A DNA stretch of 64,000 nt from the NCBI GenBank assembly GCA_022449765.1, contig JAKUPZ010000001.1, forward strand, positions 111,628-175,627, given 5' to 3'. Positions 17,374 through 26,529 of the stretch are shown piece by piece. Under the pieces are notes generated by a model. That model saw only the letters and a list, made by a program, of their open reading frames with translations. It searched no databases and had not been told where the DNA came from. How positions within the stretch are numbered: position 1 is the stretch's first letter; each line of letters begins with the position of its first letter. The position numbers and the translations under genes were made by a program. This stretch comes from Dehalococcoidia bacterium (GTDB lineage Bacteria; Chloroflexota; Dehalococcoidia; Lucifugimonadales; Australimonadaceae).

Positions 17374-17571
17374 ATGGCAAGTTGTGATGTATGCGGAGCT
17401 CGTCGCAGAGCTGGCAAAAATGTTAGTCATTCAAATAGACACACAAACCGCTGGTTTCTTCCAAATATACAGCGGGCTACCTTAATGCATAAGGGTAAAA
17501 TGCAGCGATTGCATGTCTGTACCCGTTGTCTTCGGACTGCTCAAAATAAGCGTATGACGGTTTCTAGTTAG
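17374..17571 (+). CDS. rpmB: Ribosomal protein L28
   Basis: 50S protein with the diagnostic MASCDVCGARRRAGKNVSHSN start and the paired C-terminal cysteines VCTRCLRT, giving a zinc-binding-type L28. The open frame continues up to an ATG at 17338, but family members begin at the MA-CDVCG motif. The start is therefore set at 17374 (65 residues), with a weak GGA site 5 nt upstream. The extra 36 bp hold a stem-loop and are better read as leader. Confidence 0.9.
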   Translation: MASCDVCGARRRAGKNVSHSNRHTNRWFLPNIQRATLMHKGKMQRLHVCTRCLRTAQNKRMTVSS

Positions 17572-17588
17572 ATAGCGCATCTAATTTC

Positions 17589-18146
17589 TTAATTAACTGA
17601 TACTAATTCGATTTCAAAAGTTAGGGCTTGACCTGCTAGTTCGTGATTTGCATCAAGTGTTATAGAAGCGTCGTTAATTTTGATTACGACTGCTGGAGCC
17701 CCATTGGAAAGTTGTACTCGATCACCTTCCTTTAAACCTTCGGGGGCACCCTCTGAAGGAACTTCAAATATCAATTGTTCATTTTTTTCACCGTAAGCCT
17801 GCGCCGGCTCCATCCGGACTTTAACGCTTTCGCCAACAGCTAAACCAAGGACCGCGTCATTGAATCCTGGGATTACTTGACCTCCACCGACGGTAAATTT
17901 CAATGGTTCACCTCGATTCTTTGAAGAATCGAAAATCTGACCATTATCTAAAGTTCCATGATAATGAACCGACACAATGTCTCCATCAGTAGCCATAATT
18001 ACATCCTCCGTAACGTTGATGATTGTTTCATTTTCTTTACGTGGTTTAGATTCTTCAGAGCACGCAATAAGCATAAACGATATTGTTAATGCTAGGACTA
18101 TCACCGATGCATACTGTATTGCTGCATGTTTATTATGCTGGATCAT
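17589..18146 (-). CDS. SlyD-like FKBP peptidyl-prolyl isomerase, predicted lipoprotein
   Basis: Catalyses prolyl cis-trans isomerisation and acts as a chaperone. After a lysine-poor N-region and hydrophobic helix (8-28), a lipobox LIAC puts the lipid-anchored cysteine at C29, followed by an acidic linker to about 48. The FKBP core (DIVSVHYHGTLDNGQIFDSS, GGGQVIPGFNDAVLGLAVGE) has the SlyD-type insert-in-flap region (YGEKNEQLIFEVP...VVIKINDASITLDANHELAG). The start ATG shares one base with the rpe stop (TAATG). The histidine-rich tail of E. coli SlyD is absent. Confidence 0.85.
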   Translation of the reverse strand: MIQHNKHAAIQYASVIVLALTISFMLIACSEESKPRKENETIINVTEDVIMATDGDIVSVHYHGTLDNGQIFDSSKNRGEPLKFTVGGGQVIPGFNDAVLGLAVGESVKVRMEPAQAYGEKNEQLIFEVPSEGAPEGLKEGDRVQLSNGAPAVVIKINDASITLDANHELAGQALTFEIELVSVN

Positions 18147-18817
18147 TAGGTAATTGCTGAAATGCTATCTCGCATTTTAGCTATAGAATCTTGTATTGAT
18201 GAGTGATCATTGTATATCGCTGAACCTGCAACAATTACATCTGCTCCTGCGTGAATTACACGATCCACATTATCAAATTTTATTCCGCCATCAACTTCCA
18301 GTTCAGTACTTAAACGCTTTTCATCAATCATCAAGCGTAATAATTTAATTTTCGGAAGAACATTTTTTATGAATGATTGACCACCGAAACCAGGGTTGAC
18401 TGACATAGCCAGGACCAAATCTATATGGTCCAGAACATCTTCTAAAGAAGAGGCGGGGGTGGACGGATTTATTGATACGCCTGCTTTTGCTCCTAAACCT
18501 TTTATTAAATTAATTACAGGCAGTAATTCATCTACTGCTTCGCGGTGAACAGTGATTTTGTCCGCTCCTGCTTCAATGAATTCTGGTATAAGGCGATCGG
18601 GTTTTACAATCATCAAATGCACGTCTAGTGGAAGGCTGGTATTTGCTCTGATTGCCTTGACTACGAATGGTCCTATAGTTAGATTTGGTACGAATTCGCC
18701 GTCCATAACATCAACGTGTATATAGTCTGCCCCAGCCCTCTCGGTTTCTTTTACTACTTCTCCGATTCGACCAAAATCTGCAGATAAGATAGAAGGTGCG
18801 ATTTTAATGGAGTTCAT
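18146..18817 (-). CDS. rpe: Ribulose-phosphate 3-epimerase
   Basis: Interconverts ribulose-5-P and xylulose-5-P in the pentose phosphate pathway. The 223 residues form a TIM barrel. The metal and catalytic positions are APSILSAD, HVDVMDGEFVPN, PLDVHLMI, MSVNPGFGGQ and LEVDGGI. It overlaps argH by 14 bp upstream and the FKBP gene by 1 bp downstream, so it is cotranscribed with the arginine genes. Confidence 0.95.
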   Translation of the reverse strand: MNSIKIAPSILSADFGRIGEVVKETERAGADYIHVDVMDGEFVPNLTIGPFVVKAIRANTSLPLDVHLMIVKPDRLIPEFIEAGADKITVHREAVDELLPVINLIKGLGAKAGVSINPSTPASSLEDVLDHIDLVLAMSVNPGFGGQSFIKNVLPKIKLLRLMIDEKRLSTELEVDGGIKFDNVDRVIHAGADVIVAGSAIYNDHSSIQDSIAKMRDSISAIT

Positions 18818-20177
18818 TGTTTACACCTAATCTTTTTTTTGCATCTGCTATGGCTTTAAGAACTTGATTTGGGGAAGTACCTCCGGTCAGATCTCGTGAG
18901 GATGCACTCGCAAATGGGGTTATCTCATATATATCTTCAGAGAACAAGTTCGAAAACTCCAACAGCGTATCTAAAGGCAAATTGATTATGGATATTTTTT
19001 CAACTGCAGCCAAATCACACAGATTACTTACAATCGAATGCGCTTCACGAAATGGTAAACCTTTTGCTACGAGATAATCAGCGAAATCAGTAGCTAGTAG
19101 CGAGCTATCTTCTGCAGCAGATTGCATTCTATTCGTGTTGAACTGGCTATCCTTCAGCATTCCGTTCATTACTTCACATGCTGCAAGCAGGGTAGTGTGC
19201 GTATCGAAAAGGCCTTGCTTATCTTCTTGCAAATCTCGGTTGTAGGTTAATGGTAGCCCTTTTAATGTAGTTAACAGTGCGATTAGATTTCCGTATATTC
19301 TTCCAGTTTTACCGCGAGTAATTTCTGCATAATCAGGGTTCCTTTTTTGTGGCATTATTGAAGAGCCGGTTGTCCATTGACTACCTATTTGCAAAAAATT
19401 AAATTCAGATGACGACCAAAGGATGATTTCTTCTGCCAAGCGAGATAAATGCATTATGCACAATGATGCACTTGCAAGGAATTCAACTATATAGTCCCTA
19501 TCTGCAACTGCATCCATAGAGTTGGCAGTAATTTCGTCAAACCCTAGTTCTTTTGCTACCCATTTGCGATTAAGGGGGTATGGAACCCCAGCTAATGCGC
19601 CTGAGCCTAGTGGCAAAACATTAACTCTTTTACGGGCATCTTTGAAACGAGAGGCGTCTCTATCAAGCATTTCAAAATACGCTAGTAAGTGATGGGCCAA
19701 AAAAACTGGCTGTGCCCGTTGTAAATGAGTGTAACCTGGCAAAAGGGTTCCTGTATGGTTACTAGCGAGGTCTACTAGCGTTGTTTGCAATTCATTTATA
19801 CAGCTCAACAGGCTATCTATCGCATCACGGACATAGAGTCTCGTTGCGGTAGCTACTTGATCATTGCGTGAACGGCCGGTATGTAGTTTGGCTGCGGGAT
19901 CTCCAATTAGCTCGTAAAGACGAGCTTCGATATTCATATGAAGATCTTCATATTTCGCCTGCCAAACGAATTTCCCCTCATTTATTTCTTGTTCTATTAA
20001 TTCAAGGCCAGAAACAATTGCTGCTGAATCGTCATGCGTAATTATATTTTGATTACTCAGCATTTTTGCGTGCGCGATGGAAGCTTGTATGTCGTATGCA
20101 TACAGCTTCCAATCAAAACTGACAGAGACTGTGTAGTCTGAGAAATTTTGGTAATGATGTGTTTTGTATTCACTCAT
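18804..20177 (-). CDS. argH: Argininosuccinate lyase
   Basis: Splits argininosuccinate into arginine and fumarate. The 457 residues show LHTGRSRNDQVATATRLYVRD, the catalytic H in GYTHLQRAQP and the flexible signature loop GSSIMPQKRNPD. It is the last arginine gene of the minus-strand cluster, separated from argG by a transporter and a dehydrogenase. It overlaps rpe by 14 bp. Confidence 0.96.
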   Translation of the reverse strand: MSEYKTHHYQNFSDYTVSVSFDWKLYAYDIQASIAHAKMLSNQNIITHDDSAAIVSGLELIEQEINEGKFVWQAKYEDLHMNIEARLYELIGDPAAKLHTGRSRNDQVATATRLYVRDAIDSLLSCINELQTTLVDLASNHTGTLLPGYTHLQRAQPVFLAHHLLAYFEMLDRDASRFKDARKRVNVLPLGSGALAGVPYPLNRKWVAKELGFDEITANSMDAVADRDYIVEFLASASLCIMHLSRLAEEIILWSSSEFNFLQIGSQWTTGSSIMPQKRNPDYAEITRGKTGRIYGNLIALLTTLKGLPLTYNRDLQEDKQGLFDTHTTLLAACEVMNGMLKDSQFNTNRMQSAAEDSSLLATDFADYLVAKGLPFREAHSIVSNLCDLAAVEKISIINLPLDTLLEFSNLFSEDIYEITPFASASSRDLTGGTSPNQVLKAIADAKKRLGVNNELH

Positions 20178-20192
20178 GATATGACCATTGTA

Positions 20193-21089
20193 CTAGGGAT
20201 TTGAGGAATTATTGAGATTGAACCCTAATTTAGCCTCCAATGCAGTAAATGCATGTGATGGATCTTCTTCTCCAAGGCCAGCGTCCAATACTGAATGCCA
20301 AAATAACCTTGAAGATTCAAAAACAGACAATTTAAAACCCATTTCACTTGCAAGTGAAAAAGCTAAATCTTGATCTTTAGTTGTGAGCCAAGCTGATCCG
20401 TCCTTTCCAAACTGCCTGCTCAAAATTCTAGGTATGTTGCGTTCCCAAGTCCGACTAGCTCCAGATGCAGTACGGATTACAGAAAATAAGGATTGAAGAT
20501 CAAGCCCAGACTTTGCTGCAAAAATAAGAGCTTCCATTGCAACTGCTAAATTGGTTGCCATTAGCATATTGTTTACTACTTTGGTAAGTGAACCGGAACC
20601 CGAGGGCCCCACCAATTCCACAGTTTTTCCCATTGCACTTAATGCTGAGCTCGCTTTGTTGAACGCTCTAAGTTCTCCTCCACACATTATGGTCAGCTCT
20701 CCTTTTTCAGCGAAAGGCCCTGAACCAGATACCGGGGCGTCCAAAAAAGAAACTTGTTTTTTTAAGGACTCATCGTAAAGCGATTTTGCAATTTCAGGAT
20801 GTATTGTGCTGTGATCAACAATGATTAGCCCAGGTTTTGGGTTTTTAAGTACCCCATTTTTACCATTAATTACATCAACAACTGTTTCAGAATCAGGCAG
20901 GCAAGTGTGAATGAAATCTAATTCTGAGCCCATTTGATCAAAAGAAATGCCCGCAACTGCACCTGTTTTAACAAGTTCTGCAACTTTTTCTTGGCTGCGA
21001 TTTTGGACAGTAACATGAAACCCTTTTGTTATGAGATTCATTACCATGGGTTTACCCATCCGGCCTAGTCCAATCCATCCTATTCGCAT
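20193..21089 (-). CDS. Beta-hydroxyacid dehydrogenase (3-hydroxyisobutyrate dehydrogenase family)
   Basis: NAD(P)-dependent oxidoreductase acting on a small beta-hydroxyacid. The N-terminal Rossmann fold is MRIGWIGLGRMGKPMVMNL, the substrate loop is FLDAPVSGSGPFAEKGELTIMCGG and the catalytic lysine is in LTKVVNNMLMATN. At 298 residues it matches HIBADH, tartronate-semialdehyde reductase and GLYR enzymes. Which substrate it uses is not clear. It is embedded between argH and a DMT transporter, both on the same strand. Confidence 0.85.
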   Translation of the reverse strand: MRIGWIGLGRMGKPMVMNLITKGFHVTVQNRSQEKVAELVKTGAVAGISFDQMGSELDFIHTCLPDSETVVDVINGKNGVLKNPKPGLIIVDHSTIHPEIAKSLYDESLKKQVSFLDAPVSGSGPFAEKGELTIMCGGELRAFNKASSALSAMGKTVELVGPSGSGSLTKVVNNMLMATNLAVAMEALIFAAKSGLDLQSLFSVIRTASGASRTWERNIPRILSRQFGKDGSAWLTTKDQDLAFSLASEMGFKLSVFESSRLFWHSVLDAGLGEEDPSHAFTALEAKLGFNLNNSSNP

Positions 21090-21101
21090 AAAATCCTCCG
21101 T

Positions 21102-21983
21102 TTAATTAATTGTAATTGCAATTGCTCCCATTGCAGCAAGGAAAATACCAAGAAGAACCAATGGGCTAAACGCTTCTGTCTTGCGATTGAATAGAAACGC
21201 TGCTCCTAAACCGAAGAAGGTCATAGTTTCAGTTAGTGGTGCTACTACAGATGTATCAGCGGATTCAAGTGCGGCAAACCTTAGAATTTGAGCTACAGTC
21301 ATTATTGCTGCAGTTAAAAGGAACAGCTTAGCTGCGGTACTATTAATTTGCCTCAAGCTTTTCGCCCGTGCAGGTATAAGTAACGACGTTAAAAGCACGA
21401 TGGCAGTTGCACTATGAGCTACGAAGGCTCCAAGTAGGTACATGGAAGTGTCAGCTAGAACCCATCGTAGTAAAAATGTAGATCCACCATAAGTGGCTGC
21501 GGCAGTTAGGCCGAACGTTATTCCTCTTGCTATTTGTAAAGAACCAAGTTTTACAGTAGGAGGGCGCGCAAATGCTATAAGTGGGGCGATAATCAGAAGA
21601 CCTATGCCTATCCCTCTAGTTACGCCAACGATTTCACCTAAAAGTGAAACCCCTAGTATGCTTCCAAACAACGCCGATAAGACTCGGACGGGTGCAGTTA
21701 AATTGGCACCTACTGCTTGTATTGCTAGAAATTGAGAAAATCTCCCACCAAGGAAATTCATTATCCCTGCAATACTTAATACTATGTATTCAGTCGTGGT
21801 AAAAACACTCAGATCCGTAAATTGGCCCGAAGTGTAGGCAAGTAAAGCAAATACAGGAACCGACAATACTATTGATATGACGATACCGTCATACGCGGAA
21901 GCCAGTAGTACGCTTCTACGTACGATCGCCGTATTAAGTCCAAGCATCGCTGCTGCAGATAGGGCCAGTAATGCTCCATCCAC
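21102..21983 (-). CDS. DMT/EamA family transporter
   Basis: A 293-residue inner-membrane protein with about ten hydrophobic helices in two EamA repeats. The end of each repeat is visible, as in SILGVSLLGEIVGVTRGIGIGLLIIA and TMTFFGLGAAFLFNRKTEAFSPLVLLGIFLAAMGAIAI. DMT carriers often export amino acids or metabolites. It starts 2 bp after the argG stop, so an arginine-pathway metabolite is a plausible cargo, by context only. Confidence 0.82.
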   Translation of the reverse strand: MDGALLALSAAAMLGLNTAIVRRSVLLASAYDGIVISIVLSVPVFALLAYTSGQFTDLSVFTTTEYIVLSIAGIMNFLGGRFSQFLAIQAVGANLTAPVRVLSALFGSILGVSLLGEIVGVTRGIGIGLLIIAPLIAFARPPTVKLGSLQIARGITFGLTAAATYGGSTFLLRWVLADTSMYLLGAFVAHSATAIVLLTSLLIPARAKSLRQINSTAAKLFLLTAAIMTVAQILRFAALESADTSVVAPLTETMTFFGLGAAFLFNRKTEAFSPLVLLGIFLAAMGAIAITIN

Positions 21984-21985
21984 TG

Positions 21986-23188
21986 TTAAGTAGCTTCTCC
22001 ACCTTGGATTTCAGCTTGGGTTTTAACAGGCAAGCCGAAGACTGATATGAATCCTACCGAAGCTTGATGATCAAAGGTATCTCCAGCATCATAGGTTGCC
22101 AAATTGTGCTGATATAGGGACTCGTCACTGCTACGACCAACTACCGTGCTGGTTCCTTTGTGTAAGCGCGTTCTAACAATGCCATTCACGTGGCTTTGGC
22201 TGTTTTTTATATAGGCATCCAAGTTTTCCCGGTGCGCCGTGAACCAAAGTCCGTTGTAGACAATATCCGCATATTCTTGTGAAACACGATCTTTAAACCT
22301 TGTCTGTTCTTTGCTTAAGCACATTTGCTCAAGCGATTTATGAGCCTGATGGAGAACATGCCCGGCGGGAGCTTCGTAGATCTCGCGTGACTTGATTCCG
22401 ACTAACCTGTTTTCGATATGATCAATACGGCCGACTCCATGTTTTCCAGCGATTTCATTTAAATTTTCAACTAGGCTTACGCTCTTAAGTTTCTCTCCGT
22501 TAATGGCTACTGGTATCCCTGTTTCAAAAGTAATTTCAATATATTCTGGTGACTCTGGAGCATCTGGGACTGATACTGTCCATGCATAAGCGTCCTCAGG
22601 AGGCTCCATCCAAGGGTTTTCTAGATCCCCTGCTTCAATGCTTCGGCCCCATATATTTTCGTCTACCGAGTAAGCACTACGCTTATTTATTTCTAAAGGG
22701 ATTTGGTTTTTTTGTGCATATGCAATTTCATCGTCTCTTGTCATACCCCATTCTCGAGCAGGTGCGATCACTTTCATTGCTGGAGCTAGCGCAATTGCAC
22801 TGACATCAAAACGAACTTGATCGTTTCCCTTTCCAGTACAGCCATGTGCTATTGCAAACGCAGATTCTTCTAAGGCAATGCGTACTAAATGTTTTGCAAT
22901 TAATGGGCGACCTAACGCCGTTGCTAAAGGGTAAACTCCTTCGTATAAAGCACCCGCTTGAAGCGCAGGCCAAACGTATTCGTCAATGAATTCTTCTCTC
23001 GCATCCAGAATGTCTGCCCGTATTGCTCCAATATCTAAAGCTCGCTGCCGCGCTGTTTCAAGATCTACTTTTCCACCAAGGTCCATAGTTAAAGTTGCAA
23101 TATCTGCGCCATAATGTTCTTGGAGCCAGCGGATTGCGACAGAAGTATCAAGCCCTCCACTATATGCAAGAACTATCTTTTCGCTCAT
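21986..23188 (-). CDS. argG: Argininosuccinate synthase
   Basis: Joins citrulline and aspartate using ATP. The 400 residues begin with the PP-loop-type ATP site LAYSGGLDTSVAIRWL, and include AHGCTGKGNDQVRF and the tetramer segment SREIYEAPAGHVLHQAHK. It follows argD by 20 bp. Confidence 0.96.
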   Translation of the reverse strand: MSEKIVLAYSGGLDTSVAIRWLQEHYGADIATLTMDLGGKVDLETARQRALDIGAIRADILDAREEFIDEYVWPALQAGALYEGVYPLATALGRPLIAKHLVRIALEESAFAIAHGCTGKGNDQVRFDVSAIALAPAMKVIAPAREWGMTRDDEIAYAQKNQIPLEINKRSAYSVDENIWGRSIEAGDLENPWMEPPEDAYAWTVSVPDAPESPEYIEITFETGIPVAINGEKLKSVSLVENLNEIAGKHGVGRIDHIENRLVGIKSREIYEAPAGHVLHQAHKSLEQMCLSKEQTRFKDRVSQEYADIVYNGLWFTAHRENLDAYIKNSQSHVNGIVRTRLHKGTSTVVGRSSDESLYQHNLATYDAGDTFDHQASVGFISVFGLPVKTQAEIQGGEAT

Positions 23189-23208
23189 GAAATATTCCTT
23201 TCATTCAT

Positions 23209-24408
23209 TTATCTGCTTGACAGAGTACTTTTAAGAGCACTTTCAAGCTTGGTAATGCATTCATCGATATCGCTTTTGTTGATAATAAGGGATGGCATAA
23301 ACCGAATTGCATCAGGTAATACAGGGTTCAATAATACCCCTTGTGCATTAGCTGCACTGACTACCTCACGTGCAATGGGCGAGTTGAACTGTAAAGCAAG
23401 CAGAAGACCAACCCCTCGTACTCCAACGATATCCTCATTATAGTTATCTTTTAATTGCGTAAGTTGCTCAACAAGGTATGAACTCATTGCAGAGCAATGT
23501 TCTGGGATATTTTTCTCAATCATATGCCGAACTGTCGCATTCGCTGCAGCTGTGGCCAGAACGTTACCCCCGAATGTGCTTCCGTGGTCGCCTGGTTCTA
23601 GGACGTTACAATTTTCTTTACAAAGGAATGCGCCTATTGGCACTCCATTTCCAAGCCCCTTGGCTAAAGTCATTATGTCTGGTTCAACACCAAAATGCTG
23701 ATATCCCCAAAGATGCCCGAGCCTACCCATTCCTGTTTGTACTTCATCAAAAATCAATAGGATATTCTTCTCATCGCACCACTCACGTAATCCTTTCAGA
23801 TATCCTTCCGTAGGAACGTTAACTCCCCCTTCACCTTGCAGTACTTCAACCATGATTGCGCAAGTTTGATCGGTTGTTTCTTCTTGGATTGCATTTAAAT
23901 CGTCATAAGGTACGTTTGAAAATCCGGGGGCTAATGGCAACCAAGCTTTTTGATATGCAGGCTGCCCCGTTGCCGCTATCATTCCAAAGGTTCTACCATG
24001 AAAAGAGCTAAGTGTTGTAATTACATTTTGAGCTCCACCTCTGTGTAAGCGTCCATACTTACGCGCGAGCTTAATAGCACCTTCATTTGCTTCCGCTCCA
24101 CTATTTGCGAAGAAAACCTTATCCATACAACTGTTTTCTACCAACGCTTCTGCAAGTTCGAGTTGAGGGACTGTGTAATAAAGGTTGGACATTTGCAAAA
24201 GCTTAGCTGCTTGCTGAGTTATCGCATTTGTTACAGAAGGGTGGGAATGACCAAGATTGTTCACTGCTAGCCCTGATGTCATATCTAGGTATTCTTTTCC
24301 ATTGACATCCCATACACGCATCCCTTCTCCGCGTTCAATTACGATTGGTTGCCTATTGAACGTATGCATATAGTATTGCGATTCTATTTCTTTCCAATCA
24401 GTAGCCAT
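23209..24408 (-). CDS. argD: Acetylornithine aminotransferase
   Basis: PLP enzyme making N-acetylornithine from the semialdehyde and glutamate; it may also serve lysine synthesis. Class III aminotransferase motifs are FANSGAEANEGAIKLARKYG, SFHGRTFG, LIFDEVQTGMGRLG and the PLP lysine in LAKGLGNGVPIGAF. The open frame starts at 24420, but GGAGG is 6 nt before the ATG at 24408 (MATDWKEIE), so the first four codons are excluded, giving 399 residues. Confidence 0.94.
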   Translation of the reverse strand: MATDWKEIESQYYMHTFNRQPIVIERGEGMRVWDVNGKEYLDMTSGLAVNNLGHSHPSVTNAITQQAAKLLQMSNLYYTVPQLELAEALVENSCMDKVFFANSGAEANEGAIKLARKYGRLHRGGAQNVITTLSSFHGRTFGMIAATGQPAYQKAWLPLAPGFSNVPYDDLNAIQEETTDQTCAIMVEVLQGEGGVNVPTEGYLKGLREWCDEKNILLIFDEVQTGMGRLGHLWGYQHFGVEPDIMTLAKGLGNGVPIGAFLCKENCNVLEPGDHGSTFGGNVLATAAANATVRHMIEKNIPEHCSAMSSYLVEQLTQLKDNYNEDIVGVRGVGLLLALQFNSPIAREVVSAANAQGVLLNPVLPDAIRFMPSLIINKSDIDECITKLESALKSTLSSR

Positions 24409-24483
24409 TATTGCCTCCATTGGCTTGGTGTGAGGAAGCCAGGATTGTGTCGATTTTACCTTTTTATCAGGTGATTATTGCAA

Positions 24484-25263
24484 TCAAATAACTATTTCAG
24501 TACATATCAGAGTTTGATTCAGATGATCTAGCAATGCGTTTGCTTTCGTTCCATTTATAATTGAAGGGCGAACTCCGGCGACCCTTGCCTTATGACAGGC
24601 TTGAATTTTAGGAATCATCCCTCCATTTATAACTTTTAAGTTGATAAGCGAATCAATCGAATCAATTTTTATTTCTTCTAATATTTTACCGTTTCCATCA
24701 AAAACACCGTCAACATCAGAGAGAAAAATCAAATTCTTGGTTCCATAAGTTGCTGCAATTTCCCCCGCAATCGTGTCAGCGTTTACGTTTAAAAGCTGGT
24801 TTGGTCTCTCGATATCGACTGCAATTGGCGCAATTACTGGTACTAGCCCTGCAGAAAGTAATGAAACTAAGATTGATTCATCTACTTCAATAGAACCTGC
24901 AACAAAGCCAAGGGATGCATCGGTGACTTTTCCTTGAATTAAACCGCCATCTACACCTGTAATACCTATTGCATTTATCCCCAATGCTCTCAGTTCCGCA
25001 ACTATTTTTTTATTAACTAATCCTGATAGGACTGAAACTGCCACTTCAAGACTTGAGGCATCTGTGATGCGCAGTCCGTTCGCGAATTTCGCTTCTATCC
25101 CGAGTTTATTCATCCAATCAGTCAGTATTGGCCCTCCGCCATGTACAACAATTAAAGGATTGCCGTTCTTATGGAGCGATGCAATATCAAGAAACGAAGT
25201 ATCATTTGTTCCAAGAGTACTTCCACCGATTTTTATAAGAATTGAAGAACTAGGATTAAGCAT
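24484..25263 (-). CDS. argB: Acetylglutamate kinase
   Basis: Phosphorylates N-acetylglutamate. It has the amino acid kinase fold with IKIGGSTLG, IVVHGGGPILTDWMNKLGI, NVNADTIAGEIAATYG and LSDVDGVFDG. The frame can start at a TTG (25269) two codons earlier; the ATG at 25263 is preferred. It is about 259 residues, somewhat shorter than the 280-300 common in arginine-sensitive enzymes. The N-terminal arginine-binding helix seems absent, suggesting an arginine-insensitive type. Confidence 0.92.
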   Translation of the reverse strand: MLNPSSSILIKIGGSTLGTNDTSFLDIASLHKNGNPLIVVHGGGPILTDWMNKLGIEAKFANGLRITDASSLEVAVSVLSGLVNKKIVAELRALGINAIGITGVDGGLIQGKVTDASLGFVAGSIEVDESILVSLLSAGLVPVIAPIAVDIERPNQLLNVNADTIAGEIAATYGTKNLIFLSDVDGVFDGNGKILEEIKIDSIDSLINLKVINGGMIPKIQACHKARVAGVRPSIINGTKANALLDHLNQTLICTEIVI

Positions 25264-25283
25264 TTTCAAGTAATTACTGTTAT

Positions 25284-26495
25284 CTAAGTAGTGTAGGCAC
25301 TATTGAAGCGCACGTATTCTTCTGTTAGTTCGCAGCCCCATGCAGTTGCAGAACCGCTTCCCAGTCCTAGCTTTAAGGTTAAATTAACTCGCTCGCGACT
25401 CATTATTGCGATAACGCTATCTCTGTGGAAAGGTATCGGAGTCCCAGCTTCCATTATAGTGATGTCGTTTATTGAAAAACTCACTTTACTTACATCTAAC
25501 TCTGCCCCACTATAGCCGGCTGCTGCGACCACTCGACCCCAGTTTGGGTCATTACCGTGTATTGCAGATTTGACTAATGTTGATCCTGCAATTGAGCGCG
25601 CAGCTAACCTGGCTTCTTCCACGGAACGAGCCCCTTCAATACTTACAGAAAAAACCTTAGACGAACCTTCCGCGTCTTTTACCAACTGGTATGAGAGATA
25701 GTCGCATAATTCTTTCAATGCTTCACAGAAAACATCAGCTTCAGGGGTTCCACTTGTAATAGATTTTTTACTGGCTGCTCCATTTGCAAGTATTAGAACC
25801 ATATCGTTTGTGCTTGTATCTCCATCGATGGTTACCATGTTAAACGTATCATCACAGGCGTTTTTTAACGCATACTTCAGTAATGATTCCTCTACAGCTG
25901 CATCGGTTGTAAGAAAAGCCAGCATAGTTGCCATATTCGGATGAATCATCCCTGATCCTTTTGTGCACCCTCCGATTGTAATGGCATCTCCGTTCAGTTT
26001 GAATTGTACGGCTGCAGATTTTGGAACTCGATCGGTCGTCATAATTGCACGCGCAAACGCATCTCCCCCTTCAGGGCTCATCTCAATATTAGGTATACCG
26101 CTTCTAATGAGAGCCATGGGGAGCTCAACTCCTATTACTCCCGTTGTTCCGATAGCCAATTCAATAGGGTCCACTTCAACATGTGCAGCTGCGTGTTCAA
26201 GGGATTCTTTTGCATCAATCATGCCTTGCGTTCCCACGCCAGCATTGGCTATTCCACTGCTAACAAAAACTCCCTTAACTTTTCCATTTTTGACATTATT
26301 ACTAGTTAATTCTACCGATGGAGAAACGAATTTATTTGTGGTGTAGATTCCCGCAGAGATGCATTCTTTTTCTGAGAGCAAGATACCCACATCCATTTTG
26401 TTTTGGGCATAAGTTTTTATACCTGCATAAGCAGCTCCCGCTATAAAACCGTGGGGTGTAGTAACATTTCCCTCAGTAACTAAATTGGTTTCCAT
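25284..26495 (-). CDS. argJ: Glutamate N-acetyltransferase / amino-acid acetyltransferase ArgJ
   Basis: Recycles acetyl from acetylornithine to glutamate, and may also use acetyl-CoA. It is a self-processing precursor: HPNMATMLAFLTTDA contains the A189-T190 cleavage site, with T190 as nucleophile. GGCTKGSGMIHP and GNDPNWGRVVAAAGYSG are also typical. It is first in the argJ-argB-argD-argG series, with a 20-bp gap to argB. Having argJ implies the cyclic acetyl pathway. Confidence 0.95.
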   Translation of the reverse strand: METNLVTEGNVTTPHGFIAGAAYAGIKTYAQNKMDVGILLSEKECISAGIYTTNKFVSPSVELTSNNVKNGKVKGVFVSSGIANAGVGTQGMIDAKESLEHAAAHVEVDPIELAIGTTGVIGVELPMALIRSGIPNIEMSPEGGDAFARAIMTTDRVPKSAAVQFKLNGDAITIGGCTKGSGMIHPNMATMLAFLTTDAAVEESLLKYALKNACDDTFNMVTIDGDTSTNDMVLILANGAASKKSITSGTPEADVFCEALKELCDYLSYQLVKDAEGSSKVFSVSIEGARSVEEARLAARSIAGSTLVKSAIHGNDPNWGRVVAAAGYSGAELDVSKVSFSINDITIMEAGTPIPFHRDSVIAIMSRERVNLTLKLGLGSGSATAWGCELTEEYVRFNSAYTT

Positions 26496-26529
26496 GCTAA
26501 TCAGAATCCTTCATCACAATTTCATTACA

